The translations under genes were made by a program, and so were the position numbers. A stretch of DNA of 64,000 bases from Maniola hyperantus (taxonomy: Eukaryota > Arthropoda > Insecta > Lepidoptera > Nymphalidae), in contig NC_048561.1 of assembly GCF_902806685.2 (NCBI RefSeq), positions 5,483,439 through 5,547,438 of the forward strand, given 5' to 3'. Of this stretch, positions 1-11,300 are shown piece after piece. Under the pieces are notes generated by a model. The model searched no databases. It was not told the origin of the DNA and saw nothing but the letters and a program-made list of their open reading frames with translations. How positions within the stretch are numbered: the first letter of the stretch is position 1; every line of letters starts with the position of its first letter.

Positions 1-131
1 AGATAGATTTAAAGTTGTATTATATGGCTGTAGCCTCTAGAAAAATTCCTGCGCTTATAAAAATATAGAAAAGTCAAAAATGGTTTTCCTAATTTTGGCA
101 CACTCCAAAATTAGTCTGACTTAAGTCTACT

Positions 132-290
132 ATGGCTGAAGAAATCAATGTGTGAGCGGTATTTTCTTTGGCTCGCATATCCTATCGACCAATGAAAATG
201 TGCCTTTATTGATGGCTGAACAAACCAATGTGTGAGCGGTATTTTCTTTGGCTCGCATATCCTATCGACCAATGAAAATGTGCCATCATT
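132..290. repeat. Two-copy 80-bp direct tandem repeat
   Basis: The block containing tgtgagcggtattttctttg occurs at 151 and again at 231, exactly 80 bp apart, with only a few differences. No coding frame accompanies it. It lies downstream of gene A. Confidence 0.85.
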
Positions 291-626
291 GTTTTTGAAA
301 AAGGTTTATAGGTCACACAATAATAACAATTTAGTTATGAGTTCAGAAATTTATTCATCTAAAATCTTAATAGAGTACAATGAAATTTAATATGGCCGAA
401 AAAGTAGATCGTGCTTTTAAAGGTACAGTTTATGCCGAGAGCGGAAAATTAGATTTGTTTGGTATTTCAATGTTGCTTAAATAAAAAGTTGACATTGAGA
501 AGGCGCATATTTTCATATTATATTTTTTTTATATTAAAAAATGTAAAGTATGCTTCATATTATGTCCACTATGCGTTGTACAATTCCCGGAAAGAAATAT
601 TGCAGATTGAACTTTATAAAGAGATA
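291..626. other. AT-rich spacer, no feature recognised
   Basis: No open frame, repeat end or RNA-like fold was recognised here. Confidence 0.5.
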
Positions 627-752
627 ACGGTTTCGTAGAGCGTCGTCTCTGTCGTTGAGACCGACGAAACGTCACATAAGTATCAGTGACAGTGACGACG
701 CTCTACCAAGCCGAAATCTCATTCTAGAGGTCGATGTACATTATTTTATGCC
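627..752. mobile_element. Inverted-repeat MITE fragment (agagcg family)
   Basis: It shares gtagagcgt...acgctctac and the end tctagaggtcgatgtacatt with a fuller copy at 21000-21182. The left terminal repeat is missing, so this is a truncated copy. Confidence 0.6.
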
Positions 753-756
753 TCGT

Positions 757-921
757 ATAAGTCCCGAAAATTGCTAATGCGCGTGGACGCCATTTTAGTG
801 ACGTCAGCACTAGACTGAAGTTTCGAGCTGATGGTATATTTTTATTTAGACTGACGTTAAAACGACGTCATTTCGATGTTAATGAGATATGGTTCCAGCG
901 CAATAGCAATTTGCAGGATTT
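757..921. mobile_element. MITE with ataagtcccg / gcaatttgc ends
   Basis: The left end (agtcccgaaaattgctaatg) and the right end (gcgcaatagcaatttgcagg) are imperfect inverted repeats around a gacgtca-rich core. Related copies lie at 19823-19998 and 57711-57880. Confidence 0.7.
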
Positions 922-1246
922 GTACTGTGTTTCAATTTTACTACACATTGTAAAAGTGTGAAACGAAACGAAAAAGGAGACGCGAGAATATTTGCGCGAA
1001 TTTGTATCTTACCTAGTTGACATAAAGTTCAGTTTCATTTATATCATTTTACAAGATACGCGTCGCATCTCTTCGACTCAGCTGCAATGTATATTTAGCC
1101 TACATCAAGACGTAACAAATTAGCTTCAGACTGAGATCCATACAGCGTACTTTAACTGCTCAGATTTAGCCACAGTTAAACTAGACTGATTTTATATCTC
1201 TCACAAATCTGTCTGTTTGTAACTCTGAGTAAAACCTGAGGAAAGC

Positions 1247-1408
1247 AAAGTACGCAACAGGCCAACATGGCAATCGGGAAGGGAAAGCCCCGCACACCCG
1301 CACAGCCCCCGCGCCAAACCCGATAAGAGCGAACGCGGGAGACGTGCAGGTGTGCGGGGCATCCCTCCGCCTTATACCCCGATTGAAAGCTCAACCTGTC
1401 GCGGACAC
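1247..1408. mobile_element. GC-rich short inverted-repeat element
   Basis: caacaggccaacatggcaat at the left mirrors the rc of ttgaaagctcaacctgtcgc at the right, flanking a GC-rich core. Part of the same sequence recurs at 63495-63570. Confidence 0.5.
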
Positions 1409-1501
1409 TCTATATATTTCTATCTCATAGTCAATCACAAGTTAAAATTCATAATCCTAATCTTTAAATAAAAAAAAACGTACGAGTTATTCTCAAAACG
1501 A

Positions 1502-2373
1502 CTACGCGGTATAACTAACGTGCGTAGATAAGTGCCGTTTATACCGCGACCGACAAATGAATTTCATGCCGCAATGTTTGCACACCACGCAATCCTTGGA
1601 ATGCTTCAGCTTGAAATGTTGGTAGTACGCGCTTCCTTTGCTAAAGGTTATGTTACAGTCGGCACAACGGTCTATACGCTTGCTCTGGCCGTGTTCCGTC
1701 TCCATATGACGCTTCCTGATCTTCCAATCGTGGAATCTCTCTGGACATTTGGAGCAGCAGTACGGCATACACGACTTTTCAGTCCTTCTGTGTTTCTCCT
1801 TGGCCTCCATGTTCGGGAAAACTTTGCCACATCTTCGACAAGACACTTTATACTCCTGGTGTTTTGAACGTACGTGCCTCAGCAATCCGGTGGTTGCAAT
1901 GTAGCTTTTCCCACAAAAATGGCATACGTAGCTCAAGAAATGAGTGATTGTATGACGATTGAGATGGAAGAGGGACGGGCAACTCTTGGCACACACTACG
2001 CAATTGAAGGAATCCTTGCGCAGGACGTACGGCATGACTCCAAGTCGCGCGTTCAAGTCTATAGCTTGCTCGTGTATGGTTTTCAAATGATCAGCGACAC
2101 TTTCTAGAGTTTCAAAACGTTGCACGCATAATCTACAGGTTAGATTTGTTAGGTCGGCTTTAATAAATTCGAGCTTGGGCAGGTTGTAGAACGCGACTTT
2201 CTCGTTGAAGTGCGTATGCTCGGAGTCCATATGTTGCCTGAACATGTCAGGGTCCTCGTACAGTTCCTGGCAGTAGACGCACACTATGCACTTATCGTTC
2301 ACCCGGAAGGGGTAGGCGGTCGTACATTTTATGATGGTACCAGCGTTTTCTCGCGCAGGGTCGGACCATTCGT
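1502..2373 (-). CDS. Gene A exon 5: C2H2 finger array
   Basis: The acceptor tttttgttttag precedes 2373, and the exon enters with two bases of a split codon. It reads through about eight fingers, including CVYC..H..H, CRLC, CVVC, CHFC, CRRC, CSKC, CADC and CKHC, and ends HVSYTA-stop. The whole array is in one exon. Confidence 0.9.
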
Positions 2374-5300
2374 CTAAAACAAAAAAAGACCGCTATACCG
2401 ACTGCATGACATTCCATATTTTTGGGGGCATTGGATCACATTCTTTGTATATTTCCAACGTTATATTTCCACGGCGTTATTGCTATGATTACCCTGCTAT
2501 GCTTACATAATGTACGACATAGTTTATAGGGACAGAAGGGTTGACTCATTTTTTTCGCGAAGCGCGGAAATGCAGCCAGTATTCTTGGCACCATTCCACG
2601 GGGATATGACTTGGACAGTAATTAGATTATTGTAGACTATCTATGCGTTGTAACAAAAAAAGTCACACAAAGCATGCTCACAGCGTTTCCGCCATTTAAT
2701 TCCGTAAATTCCAAAGATCTGGTTTTTCTACATTCGAAACGACATTCCACATCCCAGAACCAAGCTAAAAGCTTATTCTAGAAGCAGACACGATAAAAGG
2801 AGGAATGTCAGTTTGCACCGGGAGTTGTGAGTTACTTTTTCTGTCCGTCTGTCTGGCAGAATTTCCGAACCGAAATTCTTCATCATGATCAACCCATTGC
2901 CGGCTCACTACTGAGCACAGTCCACCACGCTGGCCAAGTGCGGATTGGCAGACGTACACACTTTGAGAACATTATTGAAAACTTTCAGACATGCCGGTTT
3001 CCTCACGATGTTTTCCTTCATCGTTAAAGCAAGTGATGCTTAATTGCATAAAATTAAAGATGCGTGCTCGGGATCGAATCCCCGATCTCTCGAGTAGGCG
3101 GACATCTTAGCCACAAATTATGCCACCGAAAAGTCGCGATTTATTTTATTAGGGTCTTTAACTCGTTAGCGCCTTATCTTAAGATAAAATATACCTTAAT
3201 AGGTAGAGTAGTAATACCGGATGGTATTAGGAATATCTACCCTCATCTGTTATTTAATTGTGATAGAGAATATGGTACAAAATGTGTAGATTGATACATC
3301 GCACATAGGTTGCCTAGCTAAATCACGTGTCAATGATGTTAGAAAAAAAATTTTTTTTCGATCAACTTCCCTTATTAGTTATTTATGAAAGTCGAGCATC
3401 AGCTGAAAGATACCCCAAGGAGTTGAAAAAACCAAAAATTGCCTAGTTTCCCTCCGCGCAAATATGTAATATTTTATAATAAAACCCCACAAACAATTTT
3501 AGACTTGCCTTTAAACAAGTTTAAAAATTCTATTAAAAGTATGCTCTTAAAAAAAGCATATTATTATACAGTGGAAGACTATGTAAATGATAAGAAAGCT
3601 TGGATTTGACTCGCTCCAGCAATGCTGCACGGGGCTGCAATAGCTTGTACAGTATGGTATAATAATATTGTAAATTGATCACTTGAAAAGAGCAACCGCC
3701 GAGTTTCTTGCTGGTTTTTCTCGGTAGGAACGGCATTGCGAACCAGTGGTAAATTAAACTAAGCCTCAATTTAAGCCTCAATAGCTCAACCGGTATAGGA
3801 GTGGACTGAAAACCGAAAGGTCGACGGTTCAAATCCCGCCCGTTGAACTATTGTCGTACCTACTCCTAGCACAAGCCTGACGCTTAATTAGAGAGGAAAG
3901 GGGAATATTAGTCATTTAATATGGCTAATATTCTTTTAAAAAACTAGTTAACGATTCAAAAGCACTTGTAATAAGTCTACTTGAATAAAAATATATTCTA
4001 TTCTATTCTATGGGGTCTAGATAGCCCTGCACAGCCGCCAAAAACCATGAAGAATAAAGGGGTTGTGTATGTCTATCATTTCATCGAGGAGCCCTTGCTA
4101 CGATCTTCCAGTAATTTAAAGTACTAAAAACAAGTTAACTTGCTTAGTTAGTTATCTTGGCTGAAATTCATAGTTATCGACATAATAAAAAACGATAGAG
4201 TTAATCTAAATTATGAGCTAATTGAAAATAATTACCAAGCGAAATTGTCGAACGAGTGAATAGATTGCAATACTTAGACAAACAATTTCGATTCGTAATT
4301 AATTCTTGATAGTATTTATCAGAATTTTATGGACGAAGCGTATGTTTTTGGATGGCAACAAATTAAACCTTTTGCAAATAGATAAAATTTGACAGACCTC
4401 AATTTAGTTCTGTACTCAAAGGCTGCTGAGAAGCAAGGCGAGACTGTCGCTTTTAGGTTGCATGTCCACTAAGGCGAACCGAAGACCAAAGCAGAGTTCA
4501 GCAGACCAACCAGTGGCCCTACCGCGGTTGTTTGACAGCTACAATGTCACGATCGCAATCATCTCTGATTGGTTAATGCTCGCTCACTATTGGCCTCAAT
4601 GCATTGTTGCTCATTGTTGCAACAAGAATCGCACAAATTCAGCCAATCGCCCTACTGATCATTAATCGGTGACACAAGAATGTTATCATGTCCGTCGTCG
4701 TCGTCGTCCCCCCCCCCCCCCCCCCCCCCCCCCCACGTTAAAAACCAACACGCCCAATCTCAGTTGTTTGAGCTACGTTAATATGATAGTCGATCATCAG
4801 TTTCCTCCTTTTAAATATATAAATATCTAGATACGTCATAGATTCAAAATCTTTCAAAACAGCTAACTTTTGAATATTATCATTAATTGTTCAATTTAAT
4901 AATAAATTACAATAATTAATTAGCTGCCGAAATTAAATAACCAATGTATATGTCAATAAGTGACTTACAGCCGTATTCAGAGTCACTTAATCGTTACTAA
5001 GTTTAGTTAAAACGAGACAGAGCTATATCTCTCACATAAATCTGTCTCGTTTTAACCCAATTTTGAGTAACGATTAGCGACTCTGAGACTCTGTTAGCCG
5101 TCGTAATGCGTCATAAAATACAATATAACGCGTAAAATTTAACCCCTCACGCGCCATTTTAACTTTTTGTATCAAATTTCGTGTCAAAAGTACGATTTCA
5201 GTCCTTATTTTAAAAGTGAACCGTACTTCTGACATGACAATTGACCCTTAGAGCTAAAATGGCGCGTGAGGAGTCACTTTTTACGGACTATACAGTTTCT

Positions 5301-8300
5301 GACAAATAACGTTGCTAGGTAACTTATCGACAGATAATTTTTGTATTATTTAAAGTGTTGCTAATGGTGATAATTATTACAACTTAAAAGTAAAGCTACT
5401 AGGGTTCCAAACGCGCCTTGCTCTGGGAAGAAGCCCACAACAAACTCAATCGGGTACACAAAGTAAAGAATAGGTGAAATTCGTCCATAAAATTCTTTCA
5501 AAATAAGACCTCTCAGGTCACAAAGCATGGAAACGTCTATTTTACTGTCAATTTTCATTTACAGTTCTTGCAATTCACGAAGGCGAGTGAATTTTACTTG
5601 TGGTGACGTCGTTTACATGGGCAATGCGTAAGTGTGCGTGCATGTCGGACCAATCAGTCGCGAGCAAGCGCTGTCAAACGCACACATTTAGTGTACCTTA
5701 CGTATACCGATACGACTTAAACGCAAGCATGAGTCGGTGGCCTTCGTGTAATGCAAGAACTATATCAAATATGTATATCTATCAATAATATCAATAATAT
5801 CATGTGGAATTTTATAATAAAATTTTAGACTTGCCTTTACACAAGTTTAAAAAATGTGTTAAAAGTATGCTCCTAAAAAAAGCATATTATACAGTCGCAG
5901 ACTATGTAAACGATAAAAAAGCTTGGATTTGACTCGCTCCAGCAATGCACGGGGCTGCAATGGCTTGTATAGTACGGTATAATAACATTGTAAATTGAAA
6001 AATTAAAAAGAGCAACCGCCGAGTTTCTTGCTGGTTCTTCTCGGTAGGAACAGCATTCCGAACCAGTGGTAAATTAAAACTACCTGACTATTCATAAGCA
6101 CTTTTAAAAAGTTTACATAAATAAAAAAACATTCTATTCTATTCTATTCTATTCTATAAATCACAGGATTTTATTTCAGTATTTTCAAATTATGTCTAAT
6201 ATCTACCACACCGACTTACCTGACAATATGAGTAGTAATTATAGTTATTTATATTTCCGAGTTTTAAAGTCTATACTCTATCAGCGGAAAAAACGCGTAT
6301 AACGCTCTCTCTGTTACGTAATAAGTAATAACACACAAATGATAGAGTAAAAGCCGCCGTCTAAAAGTATTTACTTGTAATTGTATGTTACAAGTAGCGC
6401 GCGTCTATATTATGTAGAACTAAGGGTGAAAACCACTGAAAACAAACGAGTTCAAGGAATGGGGCAAAATGAAAAACCAAATTGTTCATTTCATTTTTTG
6501 CCAAACAGAAATATAACAATTAACGTGAAACTAAACAAAAATTAATCTTTATTCTTAAATAGAATAATTATTAATTTAAATTTAGAAATTATAAAATTCC
6601 AAATCCCTGCCAGGAATCGAACCCGGGATCTCCCACTAATAAAACCACAGCGCTTACCACTGCGCCAGGGAGGTCGTCGTCAGACCTTTCTAGTGCGAGT
6701 TCGCCATTCAAGCAATGAAACCCGAATAGGAAAGTTCAGATACAAGTTAGCCCTTAACTGCAATCTCACCTGGTGGTAAGTGATGATGCAGTCTAAGATG
6801 GGAGCGGGTTAACCTGGAAGGAGTTTGGGAGTTTTCATTAAACCTTTCGATTCGTATAGTACCGAAACGCTAAATCGCTTGGCGGCATGATTTTGCCGGT
6901 AAGGTCGTAACTAGCCACGGCCGAAGCCTCCCACCAGACAAATCGGCATAGTGAAATCGTAATCACAACCGGTTGCCGTACAAGTCTAGAAGTACTTAAA
7001 AGACCCCAAAAAAAATCGTAAAAAAAATACGAAAAATAACACCTTTTTTAGGGTTCCGTAGTAATTTTAATACTAAAACGTATTGAATAATTAATTATTT
7101 GCGCTAAGACGTGTCCATGCTTAAAAATTAAAATTAGGTACACACTAAACATGCATTTCATAAAAACATTGTCAGTTTTTGTGCTGTGCTACACAATAGG
7201 GTATTTTACCCATTTTTGAATGTCTCAATTTGCTCCTAAAGTGATAATATAGTCAAAAAGTTTTATTCAATCTACTAGCTGATGCCCGCGACTTTACGGG
7301 TGGATTGAGGTTTTTAAAAATCCCGTGGGAACTCTTTACGGGATAAAAAGTAGCCTATGTCCTTTCCCGGGATGTAAGCTAACTCTGTACCAAATTTCAT
7401 CAAAATCGACTAAACTGAAAAGTCGGCCGTGAAAAGCTAGCAGACAGACAGACACACTTTCGTATTTATACTATTAGTATGGATAAGTGCAATAAAAATG
7501 CATTTAAATTTCACATGTCAAATTTCACCGCGAAAACGCTACCCGCCATCTTTTTAAGTTCATGAGCTGTCATGACGTCACACGGATTGGTAAGCAACGG
7601 TGTTTTCTTAGTGAAATACATAACAATGTGAATCCATGTGACGTCACAGTCGGAATTAACATGGGGGCGTTTTGAATGTTTGTAGAACAGATTAAAAAAG
7701 GGAAATCATTACAATGATAAAACTATCTTGTATCTATCTTGTTTAAACATTTTTTAGATTTTTCTCTCTAGTAATCTTCTAGGTGAACGCGTCCCATTTT
7801 AGGCCACATCATCACTTTCCATCAGGTGTGATTGTGGATAAGCGTTTGCCTGTTATTTAAAAAAAAGACACCAATGCTCTCTGGAACATATAGCGCGCAC
7901 CACGGAAAATCTGCGTACGTTTTTTTTCGCAAAATCTAAACTATAGAACTACATAGAAGTGCGCGCACTGAGAAATTTGCGGATTTTAAAACACAGCGCC
8001 GAAAATAGTTAAACATGTTCTATCTTAGGCTAAGCGCGCACTGCGATGCGATTTTTTTCCGCATGTTCAATGCGAAATTTAACCGCAATGCGAATATTAT
8101 TCCTACGCGCACCATGATTTATTTTCGCACCACGAAAGATAGGGAGCCGAAATAAGTGAATACTGTACCAACATGAACAGGACGTTAGACGAACATTTAA
8201 AATAAATTATATCAAATAGAGTGAACATCTAAATATGGATTCAAAAAGAAAATATGCATAATTTACTACTTAATATTACATAAAAGGATTGCGATTTTTT

Positions 8301-11300
8301 CCGCAGTGCGCGGGACTCAAGTATTTTTCAATATAACACAAAAATTCTTACGAATTCGCATCGCACCGCAATTGCGAATATTAATCGCATGCGATTTTTT
8401 TTCGCAGTGCGTGGATGCTTTGTATTTTAATGGTTCACAGATTTGCGATTTTTTTTCGCAACGATTTATTTTCGTTGTGCGCGCTTAGCCTTAGACTGCA
8501 TTTCTGCTAAATTTAATGTAGGTTCTCAAATAAAATATACTAGCCGAAACCCGCAATTTCGTCCGTTTTTCAAAAAACCCGTAGGAACTCTTTGGTTTTT
8601 CAGAATAAAGAGTATTTCGTATCCGTCTTTATCGTATTTATAATACTACTAGCCTTATGCCTGCGACTGCGTCCGTGTGGACTACACAAATTTCAAACCC
8701 CTATTTTACACCCTTAGTAGTTTTTACGCTGATCAGTGATTGCTCTGTTTCAGTGTGATTAAGGGACAAGAAACACACTTTCGCACTTATAATACGGTTA
8801 GTGGTGTAAATGCTGTGCGTGTGTGTGTGTGTTTTTTGTGATTACAGCACAAAACCTGACAATTTACCGTCGACTAAGAGCGTTGCTATGAATTGCATGA
8901 ATCACATTTTCATCACTACAAAATTATTATCCTCAAAAGGAAAAACGGAGCCCTTATAGGATCACAATTTGTTGTCTGTCTGTCAAGAAACCTACAGGGT
9001 GCTTCCCGTTGACTTAGAATCATAAAATTTGGCTGGTGGGTAAGTCTTATTGCAGACATAAGTGGAAAAATCTGAAAACCGTGAATTTGTGGTTACATCA
9101 CACAAAAAATTAAATTGTGATCATGAACTAATTAGTATTTTCAATTTTCAAAATACGATAACTATATCAAGTGGGGTATCATCATGAAAGGTCTTCACCT
9201 GTGCATTCTAAAACAGATTTTTATAGTCATCATAGTTTTTTATGTATGGTGCATAATGTCGAAAAAATACGACTGTAGTACGGAACCCTCGGTGCGCGAG
9301 CTATACCTCTCACATAAATCTGTCTCGTTTTAACTCGATCTTTAGTCTGAGCAAAGTCAAAGTACGCTCTATAGATCTCCGCCTTAGTCAAGATTACTCA
9401 AAAACAATTCACAGCAACCTCCTTAATAGACGTTAGATATAAAAAAATCTAGATGCCTACCTTTTTTCTTCTTGGGCTCGGGTTTCTCCTTGCTCGACGT
9501 GGCTATTTGTTTGCTTTTGGACTTTTTCGAGGACTGCGACTTGATTTTGGACGAGGACTTCCTCTTGGCGGTGATCTTAGCGTTGTCCAGCAAGTCCAGC
9601 ACATCAACTGCCTCCTTTTTGGGTATTTTACTGGCTAGTTTCGTTAGGGGCTGGTCGTCAACTAAAATGGAAATCACGAATTAGTTTTATCCATCTAAAT
9701 ATATAAAAGGAAAAGGTGACTGACTGACTGATCTATTAACGCACAGCTCAAACTGCTAGACGGATCGGGCTGAAATTTGGCATGCAGATAGCTATTATGA
9801 CGTAGCCATCCGCTAAGAAAGGATTTTTGAAAATTTAACCCCTAAGGGGGTGAAATAGGGGTTTGACATTTGTGTAGTCCACGCGGACGAAGTCGCGAGC
9901 ATAAGCTAGTTCTGATACAAGTGTCTTGATTTGTTTATACACGGTGTTACCAGTACGCTGGCAAAAACGAAGACAGGTGATAGTACTGATGATTACTGAT
10001 AGGATACCACAAAAAACGCGAAAAATAAATAAAAAGATATCCTATTTTTTGTAAAGGTTCACGATATATTGCAAATAAAACATCTGACTGACGCTACAGG
10101 TCAACGAACGTTGCGTAAGTAGGCCACTCGGAGCCAATACCGCGTCGCATATGTTTTTATGGTTTTTTTTTATTGTTCAGATACAAGTTAGCCCTTGATT
10201 GCAATCTCACCTGGTATGGCAGTTTTTAGGGTTTCGTAGCCAAATGGCAAATAGATTCGTCATGTCTGTCTGTCTGTTTGTCCGTCTGTCCGTCCGTATG
10301 TCACAGCCACTGTTTTCCGAAACTATAAGAGCTATACTGTTGAAACTTGATAAGTAGGTGTATTCTGTGAACCGCATTAAGATTTTCACACAAAAATAGA
10401 AAAAAAAAAACAATAAATTTTGGGGGTTCTCCATACTTAGAACTGAAACTCAAAATTTTTTTTTTCATAAACCCATATATCTATGGATAGGTCTTAAAAA
10501 ATGATATTGAGGTTTCTAATATAATTTTTTTGAATTGGTTTGAACGAGATCTAGTAAGTAGTTTTTGATTTATCGTGAAAAATGTCGATAAAATACGATT
10601 GTACTACGGAACCCTCTGCGCCAGTCTGATTCGGACTTGGCCGGTTTTTTATTAAACCCATGCCCCCTTGGTTTCTACACGGCATCGTACCGGAACGCTA
10701 AATCGCATGGCGGTAACTAGCCATGGCTGAAGCCTCCTACCAGACCAGATCGAAAATTTAGAAATTATGAAATTCCAAACCCATACCAGAAATCGATAGT
10801 TCAGTCGCTGAAGTATCGGCGCCATATGTTCAGCAGGTGTGTCGCTACCCTTAGTCTTCGGTGTCAAGCTGTTCTAGGTCATCTTGAGCATTTTTAGGGT
10901 TCCGTACCTCAAAAGAAAAAAGCGGAACCCTTATGGGATCACTTTGTTGTCTGTCTGTCGGTCTGTCAAGAAACCTACAAGGTACTTCCCATTTACCTAG
11001 AGTCATGAAATTTGACAGGTAGGAGGGTCTTATAGCAGACATTAGATGAAAGATCTGAAAACCGTGAATTTGTGGTTACATCACACAAAAAAAGATTAAA
11101 TTGTGGTCATGAATTAAAAATTAGTATTTTCCATTTCAAAGTAAGATAACTATATCAAGTGGGGTATCATTATGAAAGGGCTTTGCCTGTGCATTTCAAA
11201 ACAGATTTTTATTTATTTTTATGCATCATAGTCTTTGAATTATCGTGCCAAATGTCGAAAAAATACGACTGTAATAGGGAACCCTCGTTGCGTGAGCCTG

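Noticed and set aside
1532..2107. Plus-strand open frames of 111 and 77 codons
   Set aside because: Antisense to gene A exon 5, whose fingers, splice acceptor and homology are clear.
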